Positions 6,260-15,100 of a stretch of 21,093 bases of DNA are shown in pieces. The stretch comes from JBHHYU01 sp046757725 (lineage in GTDB: Bacteria; Desulfobacterota; Binatia; UBA9968). Location of the stretch: NCBI GenBank assembly GCA_046757725.1, contig JBHHYU010000053.1:1-21093 (forward strand). The letters run 5' to 3'. Positions within the stretch are counted from its first letter, which is position 1. Every line of letters starts with the position of its first letter. Both the position numbers and the translations under genes were made by a program. Below the pieces are notes generated by a model. It ran no database searches. It was not told where the DNA came from and worked only from the letters and a program-made list of their open reading frames with translations.

Positions 6260-7844
6260 TACAAAAATTCTCGTGACGGATAGTTTGTCCCCTCAGGGAC
6301 TTCAGGTATTTGAACGCACCCCAGGGTTTAAAGTTGACGTACACCTGGGACTTAAACCGGAAGAGATCAGAAAGATCGTGGGTCCGTATCACGGTTGGGT
6401 TATCCGCAGTGGCACCAAGGTAACCGCAGATTTGGTCGAGGCCGCACACAACCTCAGAGTCATCGGCAGGGCCGGCATCGGCGTAGAAAACATCGATGTG
6501 GAAGCTGCCAGCAAAAAAGGGGTTGTGGTCATGAACACCCCAGGCGGGAATAATGTAACCACGGGAGAACATGCGATCTCTCTCATGCTATCGCTTGCCC
6601 GCCACATTCCCCAGGCGGTCGCATCGCTTAAAGCGGGACAGTGGAAGCGGGCAAAGTTTATGGGAACGGAGGTCTGCAACAAGACCTTGGGAGTCATAGG
6701 TCTCGGTAATGTCGGCCGTATTGTCGCTGAGAGGGCGCTGGGATTGCGGATGAAGGTACTCGGATACGATCCTTTCATACCGCCCGAAAGTATGGCTCGT
6801 CTAGGGGTGGAGCTGGTGAGTTTGGACGAGATTTACAAGAACTCGGATTTCATCACCGTGCATACACCATTGATCGAAGAGACTCGTGGACTGATTAATC
6901 GAGATGCCTTCGCAAAGATGAAAACAGGGGTTCGGATCATCAATTGCGCCCGAGGTGGCATCGTCGACGAGAACGATTTAGAGGCCGCACTTCGGAATGG
7001 GAAGGTCGCTGGGGCTGCTTTGGATGTTTACGTTAATGAACCTCCCGCCCCGGATCACCCACTCGTCAAGATGGAGCAGGTGATAACAACGCCCCACCTA
7101 GGGGCCTCCACGGATGAGGCGCAGCTAAACGTGGCCATCGCAGTAGCGGAACAGATGGTCAATTTCCTGACTCGAGGAGTTATCAGGTACGCCGTGAACG
7201 TTCCTTCGGTAAGTTCGGAGCTTCTTGGTATGCTTCTCCCCTACCTTACTTTGGGAGAGAAGCTCGGAAGTCTTCAGGTCCAGATGTTGGCTAAGCTCCC
7301 CAAGGAGGTCCACATCGAATACGGCGGAGAGGTGACCCAATACGACGTGGCCCCGCTGACTTTGGCAGTTCTTAAGGGCATTTTAACCCCGATGATGGAG
7401 TCCAGCGTCAACTATGTCAATGCGCCGGTGGTAGCCCGCGATAGGGACATTAAGATCGTAGAGTCAAAAAGTAGTCGTGCCGGTGACTTTTCCAGCTCCA
7501 TTGCCGTTAGGGTCAAAACGCAGGACAAGGAGATCAAGGTTGAAGGCGCCATCTTCGGTAGCCATAACCCCCGTATTGTCAAGATTGATAACTTCTATCT
7601 CGATGCAGCCCCCGAGGGATACATTCTTATCCTTCATAACCAAGATTTCCCAGGCGTTATCGGTGCTGTTGGCACCCTTCTAGGACAGAAGGGGATTAAT
7701 ATCGCTGGGCTGGAATTAGGACGGGAGCAAGTAGGCGGACTGGCCATTTCTTTTTTTCATGTGGACGTTGCCGTTCCTAAAGAGACCCTCGAAGCCCTAC
7801 GTGGCTTACCCAATATTATTAACGCCCAACTCGTAAAGCTCTAG
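6252..7844 (+). CDS. serA: D-3-phosphoglycerate dehydrogenase
   Basis: Predicted first enzyme of serine biosynthesis, oxidising 3-phosphoglycerate to 3-phosphohydroxypyruvate with NAD. The 530-residue length is the long SerA form: catalytic and NAD-binding domains, an intervening domain (about 325-450) and a C-terminal ACT domain (about 455-530, YILILHNQDFPGVIGAVGTL) that in relatives binds serine or a similar effector. GLGNVG (151-156 region) is the NAD motif. The catalytic Arg234 (NCARGG), Glu263 (VNEPP) and His282 (PHLGAST) are present. The ATG at 6252 starts inside the upstream gene, overlapping its last 8 nt, with GGAG at 6241-6244, which suggests coupled translation. A longer in-frame start at 6186 gives unrelated extra residues. 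Expression should follow the ZTP riboswitch. Confidence 0.96.
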   Translation: MDSTKILVTDSLSPQGLQVFERTPGFKVDVHLGLKPEEIRKIVGPYHGWVIRSGTKVTADLVEAAHNLRVIGRAGIGVENIDVEAASKKGVVVMNTPGGNNVTTGEHAISLMLSLARHIPQAVASLKAGQWKRAKFMGTEVCNKTLGVIGLGNVGRIVAERALGLRMKVLGYDPFIPPESMARLGVELVSLDEIYKNSDFITVHTPLIEETRGLINRDAFAKMKTGVRIINCARGGIVDENDLEAALRNGKVAGAALDVYVNEPPAPDHPLVKMEQVITTPHLGASTDEAQLNVAIAVAEQMVNFLTRGVIRYAVNVPSVSSELLGMLLPYLTLGEKLGSLQVQMLAKLPKEVHIEYGGEVTQYDVAPLTLAVLKGILTPMMESSVNYVNAPVVARDRDIKIVESKSSRAGDFSSSIAVRVKTQDKEIKVEGAIFGSHNPRIVKIDNFYLDAAPEGYILILHNQDFPGVIGAVGTLLGQKGINIAGLELGREQVGGLAISFFHVDVAVPKETLEALRGLPNIINAQLVKL

Positions 7845-7854
7845 CAGGTTTCAA

Positions 7855-9150
7855 GTGGCGAACGTCGCGGTTATAGGAGCCCAATGGGGGGATGAGGGCA
7901 AAGGCAAAATTGTCGACCTGCTGAGCGAAAATGCCGACATTGTGGTGCGTTTTCAGGGTGGTAATAATGCCGGCCACACGCTCGTTGTTGATGGAGAAAA
8001 AACGGTCCTCCACTTGATTCCCTCAGGGGCCCTTCACCCGAATACACTCTGTGTGATCGGGAACGGTGTCGTGGTCGATCCGAAAGTTCTGCTTGAAGAG
8101 ATCGGCAGCCTTAAAACCAAAGGGCTTCTACCAGATGACGCATTACTCCGAATCAGCGAAGATGCACATCTCATCATGCCCTACCATAAGTCCATTGACC
8201 AGGCCCGGGAGAGGCTGAGGGGCAAAGGAAAAATTGGCACTACAGGGCGTGGTATCGGTCCAGCGTATGAAGACAAGGTGGCCCGGACCGGTGTCCGTTT
8301 CATTGACTTTTTGGACCCGGAGACATTCCGCGTTAAGCTGCGCAACAATCTAAAAGAGAAAAATATTTATCTCAAGGCAATCCTCAAGGAGAAGGCTTTA
8401 AACTTTAAAGAGATTCACGATTCCTACTGCCATTATCGGCGAAAACTTAGACGATATATCACCAACACGGCATCCTTACTGAACCGTGAGATCAAAGCCG
8501 GTAAAAAGGTCCTTTTTGAGGGAGCCCAGGGGACACTCCTCGATGTGGACCACGGAACCTATCCCTTTGTCACTTCGTCCAATACCGTGATCGGGGGAGT
8601 GTGTACCGGGGCGGGGGTAGGCCCCCAACACATTCATCAAACCATTGGCATCTCAAAGGCCTATACGACTCGTGTGGGGAGTGGTCCTTTTCCCACGGAA
8701 CTCAAGGGTCCCGAGGGGGAAAGGCTGAAACGGGAGGGGGGCGAGTTCGGCTCGACCACCGGGAGGCCACGCCGCTGCGGCTGGTTTGATGCAGTCGGAG
8801 TAAGTCATGCTGTGCGCATCAACGGCATTACCGGAATAGCTCTCACAAAGCTCGATGTCCTAACCGGCTTCCGAAAGATCAAGATTTGCACGGCCTACCG
8901 TTACAGAGGTCGGACCTATCGTGAGTTTCCTTCCAGCGTGAAGGTACTAGAGCACGCTAAACCCGTATGGGAAGAGATGCCGGGTTGGGATACCGCTCTT
9001 TCGAGGGTCAGGAGCCTTGCGGACCTCCCGTGCAATGCGCAAAGGTACATCGAGCGTCTAGAACACATTCTTGACACGAAGATGGTCTTGGTGTCGGTAG
9101 GCCCGGCAAGGGATCAGACCATTATGATCCAGGATCCCTTCCGTTCCTAG
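7855..9150 (+). CDS. purA: Adenylosuccinate synthase
   Basis: Predicted cytosolic enzyme joining IMP and aspartate with GTP to give adenylosuccinate, the first committed step to AMP. Motifs are GAQWGDEGKGK with catalytic Asp13, GGNNAGHT with His41, GTTGRGIGPAYEDK for IMP binding, EGAQGTLLDVDHGTYPFVTSS and TTGRPRRCGW. The 431-residue length is standard. The start is GTG, 10 nt after the serA stop. As third gene of the riboswitch-controlled unit it links low one-carbon status (high ZTP) to purine output. No other purine gene is in view. Confidence 0.97.
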   Translation: MANVAVIGAQWGDEGKGKIVDLLSENADIVVRFQGGNNAGHTLVVDGEKTVLHLIPSGALHPNTLCVIGNGVVVDPKVLLEEIGSLKTKGLLPDDALLRISEDAHLIMPYHKSIDQARERLRGKGKIGTTGRGIGPAYEDKVARTGVRFIDFLDPETFRVKLRNNLKEKNIYLKAILKEKALNFKEIHDSYCHYRRKLRRYITNTASLLNREIKAGKKVLFEGAQGTLLDVDHGTYPFVTSSNTVIGGVCTGAGVGPQHIHQTIGISKAYTTRVGSGPFPTELKGPEGERLKREGGEFGSTTGRPRRCGWFDAVGVSHAVRINGITGIALTKLDVLTGFRKIKICTAYRYRGRTYREFPSSVKVLEHAKPVWEEMPGWDTALSRVRSLADLPCNAQRYIERLEHILDTKMVLVSVGPARDQTIMIQDPFRS

Positions 9151-9216
9151 CTCGTCATTCATGTACCGGCGAATCGTAATCTCGTGCTAACTCCCAACGC
9201 TAACGAATAAACTCCC

Positions 9217-9237
9217 AAGCCGGGTCACAGCCCGCTT
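9217..9237. terminator. Hairpin between convergent purA and solute-binding protein genes
   Basis: AAGCCGGG and CCCGCTT pair with one bulged C around TCACAG, between two genes that end facing each other. No T-run follows on either strand, so termination here is only a suggestion from position and symmetry. Confidence 0.3.
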
Positions 9238-9248
9238 GCGGAAACAGG

Positions 9249-10262
9249 TCAGCGCAGATGAAAGATTTTCTGATAGAGTTTTACCGTTTCAGAAAAGTTC
9301 GTATAGGAATCGGGAGTTTCCACAATACGCTTATACCCATGGAACAGCCGCGCAGGTTTGGGCTTGATATCTTGACGTGCAGGAATCCGCTGGAACCCCA
9401 CGAGCTGTTGTTGCCCCTCTTGGGATAGGACGAAGTCTAGGAAAAGCTTGGCCACGTTGGGATGCGGAGCTTTTGCCCCAAGCATCATCGGGTTGACCTG
9501 GACGGGAACAGGCTCCAGAGGAACCCAATCAATAGGTGCGCCCAAGGTGGTCGCCCGCTGGATCGTCGGTGCATAAGCGATCACCAAGGGGAATTCTCCG
9601 GCCATGACAAGCTGAACCCTGGCGGTATTACCCCGCATGGGTACCGGATTCTGTGCAGCAAGCTTCTTGAAGTAAGCAACGGCTTTTTCCTTGCCCCATG
9701 CCTTGATAAGCCCGGAAAGAAGGCCAAAGGCCTCATTGTCAATCGATATCTTTCCCCCTTTCCATCTAGGGTCGAGTAGATCATCATAGGTCCGGGGAAC
9801 GTCGGTTTTTTTGACCATGCGGGTATTGTATCCTAAAGCATAGGGATTCGCGTAATAGGCCGCCCAATAGCCATTTTTGTCCGCTAGATCTGTGGGCAAA
9901 TGGCTGGCCTCGGGAGAGCGGTAAGGGGCCAAAAGCTTTTTCTTCATTAAGGGGAGAAAGAGTTCCCCTCTTCCTGAAACCACATCCCATTCATGTCTGC
10001 CGGCGCGATCCTCGGTTAGGATTTTGTTAAGCAGTGGCCCACCGCCGGTGCGATAGAGCTCTGTTTTTATGAAAGGATATTTTTTGTGAAATTTGTCTAC
10101 GACTTGCTTACTCTGGCTCAGAGTCATGGTTGTCCAATAGGTGAGACTCCCTTCTTTCTTTGCGCCTTCAATCAGTTTGGGATCGGGACCTTTCGACCAA
10201 GACACCACAGGGAATACACTTATGGCTACCAGCAGTCCGGCAAGGATTCGAATTCTCTTCAT
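9249..10262 (-). CDS. Extracellular solute-binding protein (family 1-like)
   Basis: Predicted periplasmic binding protein of an ABC importer, 337 residues. A basic N-terminus and hydrophobic stretch (about 1-23, ending VVSWS) form a signal peptide. The mature part has the two-lobe pattern of Fe(III)/spermidine/thiamine-type binding proteins: EGSLTYWTTMTLSQSKQVVD early, WDVVSGRGELFLPLMKKKLL, NGYWAAYYANPYALGYNTRM, then LLDPRWKGGKISID. The ligand cannot be called. AAGGAG upstream of the ATG is a good ribosome binding site. It lies 43 nt downstream of the gamma-glutamyltransferase gene on the same strand, but no permease or ATPase gene is near, so its transporter must be encoded elsewhere. Confidence 0.87.
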   Translation of the reverse strand: MKRIRILAGLLVAISVFPVVSWSKGPDPKLIEGAKKEGSLTYWTTMTLSQSKQVVDKFHKKYPFIKTELYRTGGGPLLNKILTEDRAGRHEWDVVSGRGELFLPLMKKKLLAPYRSPEASHLPTDLADKNGYWAAYYANPYALGYNTRMVKKTDVPRTYDDLLDPRWKGGKISIDNEAFGLLSGLIKAWGKEKAVAYFKKLAAQNPVPMRGNTARVQLVMAGEFPLVIAYAPTIQRATTLGAPIDWVPLEPVPVQVNPMMLGAKAPHPNVAKLFLDFVLSQEGQQQLVGFQRIPARQDIKPKPARLFHGYKRIVETPDSYTNFSETVKLYQKIFHLR

Positions 10263-10305
10263 GGCACGGTTCTCCTTCTCTTTAGATCTAGCTTTCTGAA
10301 TACCT

Positions 10306-12000
10306 CTATCTCAGGCTTCTCCTGGTGTCCAGCCGTCTCTTTCTGGAGTCAGCCACCGCCGTCATTTGGCCTCGCTTGATCAATATGGCCTGCACAACCC
10401 CTATGGTTTTTTTCCCTCTGACCACATGTCCCCTCCGTCGTAACGATTTTATAGTATTTCGGGAGATTTTACCTTCTACCCTAAGCTCATTGGGAATCCA
10501 CTGATGATGAACCCGGGGAGACTGTACCGCTTTTTTAAGCGGCATGTGGTAATCTAGAGTGTTCAGGATAGTTTGCAAGGTGGCCGTGATAATGCGGGGC
10601 CCCCCTGAGGCCCCTACAATTAGAACAGGACGGTCACCCTGGAGGATGATGGTTGGGGTCATACTACTGAGAGGCCTTTTCTTGGGCTGAAGGGAGTTTG
10701 CCTTGTTGCCTATGAGCCCGTAGACATTCGGTATCCCAGCGTGGATGGAAAAATCGTCCATCTCGTTGTTGAGGATGATCCCCGTCCGCGGGACGAGGAT
10801 TTTTGAGCCGAATCGGGTGTTTATGGTTAAGGTGCATGAGACGGCATTGCCGGATCCATCAAGAACCCCAAAATGGGTGGTCCCTCCCTTTTCGGTCTTT
10901 AAAGAGCTGATCCCGTAAAACTTGGTAGGGTAAGTCCGCACGGGAGAGATATGGCTGCGTATCTTGGTAGCGTATTTTTTCGAGATAAGCTTTTCGACAG
11001 GAACCTTAATAAAATCCGGATCTCCCAGATATTGTGCCCGGTCGGCGAAGGCATGTTTCATGGCTTCCGCTAGGAGATGTAGATAGGTAGCAGAGTTATG
11101 GGGAATCAGACCGAGCTGATAACCCTCCAATACGTTGAGCATCTGAATCAAGGCGATTCCTCCGGAGCTCGGTGGAGGCATGGTAATCACAAGCCGCTGG
11201 CGATAGGTGCCGAGCAGGGGTTCCCGCCACACGGGCTTATAGTTTTTTAGATCTTCGGAAGTCAAAACACCGCCGGCAGTCTTCAGCCTCTCTGCAATGG
11301 CCTGAGCGATCCAACCTTCATAAAAAACCTTTGAACCCTTCTCTGCGATGGCTTTTAGGGTCTCACTTAGTTCCGGTTGGCGGATTTTCTCCCCTATGTC
11401 CGGAATCGCATCTGCCCTGAGAAAGATACGGGAGAAGTCGGGGCGCTTCCGAATGGTGGGAAGTGAGCGTTTCAAAGCATCTCGAAGGTGTGGGTGGAGG
11501 GGAAAACCTTCCCTAGCATAGCGAATCGCCGGGGCCATGATGGCTGGCAATGGCAGGCTGCCAAACCGCTTCAATGACGCTGCAAGACCGGCAACTGCGC
11601 CCGGGACGGCAACGGCCAGCGGACCTGTCAGGCTTAGAGCGGAAACAGGTCGTCCTCCTTTCGTGTAGAGAGCCCTCTTAGCCGCTATGGGAGCCGTTTC
11701 GCGGAAATCCAACACATGAGCCTTCTTTTCTTTCGCTTGATAGATCACCATAAACCCCCCACCTCCAACACCTGATGAGGCAGGTCCAACCACGCCAAGG
11801 GCAAAGGCCGTGGCGACCGCAGCATCCACCGCGTTACCCCCACGTTTGAGGATCTCCATCCCCGCCTTGGTAGCTAGCTCATTGTCTGAGACAACAATCC
11901 CGTTCCCAGTTTGTGGTGCTATACTGGGAGGCCTCCACGCAAAGCAAAGGAAAAAGAGGAGAGAGAAAGTTATGGTTTGAATAGTATGCTTGAAAAACAT
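10306..12000 (-). CDS. ggt: Gamma-glutamyltransferase
   Basis: Predicted exported N-terminal nucleophile hydrolase that cleaves glutathione and other gamma-glutamyl compounds or transfers the glutamyl group. Residues 1-22 form a signal peptide. The precursor should cut itself before Thr374 (KGGTTHFGVLD), giving a large subunit of about 373 residues and a small one of about 191. Arg100 in DFRETAP would bind the glutamate carboxylate; NNEMDDFS and PLSSM complete the pocket, and GVGGGGFM is the usual glycine-rich segment. Length (564) is typical. No clear ribosome binding site precedes the ATG at 12000. It is followed 43 nt later by a solute-binding protein gene, possibly co-transcribed, suggesting periplasmic peptide or amino acid scavenging (inference). 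Confidence 0.95.
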   Translation of the reverse strand: MFFKHTIQTITFSLLFFLCFAWRPPSIAPQTGNGIVVSDNELATKAGMEILKRGGNAVDAAVATAFALGVVGPASSGVGGGGFMVIYQAKEKKAHVLDFRETAPIAAKRALYTKGGRPVSALSLTGPLAVAVPGAVAGLAASLKRFGSLPLPAIMAPAIRYAREGFPLHPHLRDALKRSLPTIRKRPDFSRIFLRADAIPDIGEKIRQPELSETLKAIAEKGSKVFYEGWIAQAIAERLKTAGGVLTSEDLKNYKPVWREPLLGTYRQRLVITMPPPSSGGIALIQMLNVLEGYQLGLIPHNSATYLHLLAEAMKHAFADRAQYLGDPDFIKVPVEKLISKKYATKIRSHISPVRTYPTKFYGISSLKTEKGGTTHFGVLDGSGNAVSCTLTINTRFGSKILVPRTGIILNNEMDDFSIHAGIPNVYGLIGNKANSLQPKKRPLSSMTPTIILQGDRPVLIVGASGGPRIITATLQTILNTLDYHMPLKKAVQSPRVHHQWIPNELRVEGKISRNTIKSLRRRGHVVRGKKTIGVVQAILIKRGQMTAVADSRKRRLDTRRSLR

Positions 12001-12112
12001 GGAGAAAAGGGAATCTTGCCTTTTTTAAAACATTGTCTCCGGTTTTGCAACTCAAAAAACTTTGAGCTCAATGCAAGCTATGTTAATGTTTGAGCTGGCG
12101 TTCCCGACAAGC

Positions 12113-12142
12113 AGCATCGTAGAAATCTCCTGCGATGCTTTT
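12113..12142 (+). repeat. Hairpin in the ggt-addB divergent region
   Basis: AGCATCGTA (12113-12121) pairs with TGCGATGCT (12131-12139), 9 bp with one G-U pair, followed by three more T. It lies 55 nt before addB in the spacer between divergent genes. It could be an operator or a weak terminator-like structure; no known motif is recognised. Confidence 0.35.
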
Positions 12143-12170
12143 CAAGGGCTAGCCACGATCGACAGGATAC

Positions 12171-12197
12171 TACAATAGAAACTCTTTCCAGAGTTTT
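12171..12197 (+). promoter_or_regulatory. Putative -10 box and start-site inverted repeat of addB
   Basis: TACAAT (12171-12176) is a five-of-six -10 box with no good -35 partner. Three bases later AAACTC (12179-12184) and GAGTTT (12191-12196) form a perfect inverted repeat around TTTCCA, ending one base before the ATG at 12198. There is no Shine-Dalgarno sequence. Transcription from this box would start inside the repeat and give a leader of only about 14 nt. Confidence 0.35.
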
Positions 12198-15100
12198 ATG
12201 CAAACTATTCTAGGCCGATTTCATCCGGACCTTGAGGATGCCCTGGTCAGGGAAATTCTTAGCCATAAGCGTGGGGCTCTTCTGTGCCCGCTTTTGATTC
12301 TAGTTCCTTCTAGTTCGCTCCGACGTCGGCTTAAAGTGCTGCTAGCCAGCGAGCATCGGCTGGACCTCCTTAATGTTTACATCCTGACATTTCACCAGCT
12401 TTCCCTCCGGCTCTTTGAGGAACTTAAGGGACCAAGCAGTCCCACACTTCAGGATGACCTTTTTCTCGAAGAGTCTTTGAGGCAAATCATCCGGATGCGG
12501 TATCACGGCACCTCAGCGTTCTCCGGTTTAGAAGAAAGGGTTGGAGGATGTGCGGCATTATGGCAGACTCTTCGCGACCTGAAGGACGGCAGGGTAGAGC
12601 CAACCCGGGTTCTCGAAGCCTTAAATGAAGGATACTTCAATCAAGAGACCGGAAAAAAGCTTTTCGATCTCTTTTTCCTGTTCCAATCTTTTCTTTCTTG
12701 CTGCGACAGGCGTAAAATCCGAGACTACTCAGACCTGGATATCTCAGTTATCAAACAGATTCCTTCGTCTGTTTTTCTCAAACAGTTCAGCCAGATCTTC
12801 TATTATGGCTTCTATGATCTGACGCAAGTCCAAGTCGACCTGTTCCAGACCGTTGCACGATACTACCCTACCACCCTCCTGTTCCCTCTTGTCTACGCGA
12901 CTCCGAAACATCCCGCTTGGGCATTTGCCCAGCGCTTTTATGAGAGTTACATCCAAGGCCTAGGTACCGAAGGCTCGCAAATTGGAAATCTCGCCGTCGA
13001 TTCGGGTCATGCACAGGCTCCCGTCAACACATCCGTTCAGTCTAAGTTCCTCCCCATTTTCTGTGATGAGCCTGACGCCTGCGAGTTTTCCCTTCCACAG
13101 GATTTCCGTTGCACTATCATCGATTGTTCCGGCATGCACGATGAGGTGCTCACTGCTGCAAAGGAGATCCTAAGTTTAGTTTCTGACGAGGGCCTATCTT
13201 TTCATGAAATTGGAGTAGTGGCACGCAATATTGAAGCCTACCTTCCTTGGATCAAACAAATCTTTCCAGAGCACGGGATCTCCATAAGCACGTCGGCAAA
13301 GGAGCCTCTGGTGCAATTTCCTCTTGTCAAAACCGTAATTCTTCTCATCAATCTCCCGCTCAAGCACTACCTCCGTTCTCTTTTTGTCGATCTGGTTTCT
13401 TCTCCATTTTTTTATACGCAACGCTTCTGCCCGGAGGAAACGATGCCCCGTCCCGACCTCTGGGATCTTTTCACGCGACAGCTTGGCGTTACGCAAGGTC
13501 TGGAAGAATGGCGCCGCCTGGAAAGACACCTGAATGGCGAGGTGATCCTAACCGAAGACGCGGACACGGATGAAGATCATAGAACATTGACCGTTCCCGC
13601 CTCTCAGCTTCGCATACTCTGGAAGCTCTTTACCGAACTCTATCGGGATCTAGATACTTTACCAAAAGAAGCCACTTGGAGTCACTATGCCAGCGCCTGG
13701 CAAGAGCTGCTGCATAAATACCTCATGCTTTCCGATGAAAGCGTAGGCACGGGAGATTCCCAGGAGAAGCAGGCCAGAGAAATGATACTGTACGGCCTCG
13801 AGGGACTTGCCGGATTAGAAGCCATCAACCCAAAGGTTACTCTGGAGCATTTTATCCGGACCTACCAGCACTGGTTGGAGCGTTCTTCTCTCTCGTTCAT
13901 GCCTTGGAATCTGAAAGGTGTAGCGGTGGAGGATGTGATGGCAGCGCGTGGGGTCCCTTTTCGGGCACTCTTCATCCTTGGTCTCAACGAGGGAGTGTTC
14001 CCTCGTACCATTCGCGAGGACGCCTTTCTAAGAGACCGGTCCCGACGGATTCTAGAGTCGGTGCTCGGATATAAGGTCAGTGAAAAACTCGCCGCCTTCG
14101 ATGAGGAGAAACTCCTCTTTACATTGCTAGTGGGAGCGGCGAGGGAAAGGCTTTACTGCCTCTACCAGCGCTCCGACGAAACGGGACGAGCGCTGGCCCC
14201 CTCCTGGTACCTCGCGGAGCTTCACCATGCTCTGGGAAGCAATGAGGCGGCCACAACCTTTAGCGAGAGAACCATCCCACGAGGGATAGTAGAAAAACAG
14301 GCGGTACACCCTTTCACTGAGGACACGCTGTTCCCACCTAAAGAGCTTGCCATTCGGCTGGCGCTGAGAGCCCAAGAGCCGCTACCCCTTGTTGAACTCT
14401 TCCTACCCCCATCTTCCCTTTACAAGCGCGGCCGCCAAGTAATGGAGCGATTAGAAGCCGCCGGGGGTCTACTGGCCGATTATGACGGCATCCTGGGCCC
14501 GCTTTCCGATTTCCAGAGGGGGCTTTACAAAACCGGGGTCTCTCCTACCTCCCTGGAGCGCTATGCTTCCTGTCCATTTCAATTCTTTGCGTATCATATT
14601 TTAAGACTCGGACGGTTGGAAAGACCGGAGGAGCTAACGATTCCCGGCCCTTCCGACCTGGGCATACTCGCACATACTATTCTCAAATCGCTTTACCAGG
14701 AATTTCTTGATCGTGGCCTTTTCGATACAAGCGATTTTTCAGTTGACGTTCAGGCAAGCCTCGACCCGATCGTACGGAAAGCCTTCTTCGAGTACGAGTT
14801 GAAAAAACCGGTGGGTTATCCACTCGCGTGGGAGATTTTTCAAGAAGCACTCTCAAAGTTGCTGGCCCAGGCTGTAACACAGGATCTCCAACAGCTTGCC
14901 CGATCAGGCTATCGCCCTATTGCGCTCGAGATCGAAGCCAACGAGCAATTGACGGGAGATTGGCCGGTCCCCCTGAAGGGGCTTGTCCTTCACGGACGCA
15001 TGGATCGGATCGATCATCAGCCCCAGGAGGGCCGTTATAGGGTCATTGATTACAAGCTTAAATCGGGAAGAAATCGGTCTCCGGAAGACAATCACCTCCC

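Noticed and set aside
13194..13573. Overlapping open frames on both strands inside addB
   Set aside because: They are antisense or out of frame to a continuous 1111-residue protein with recognisable motifs throughout.
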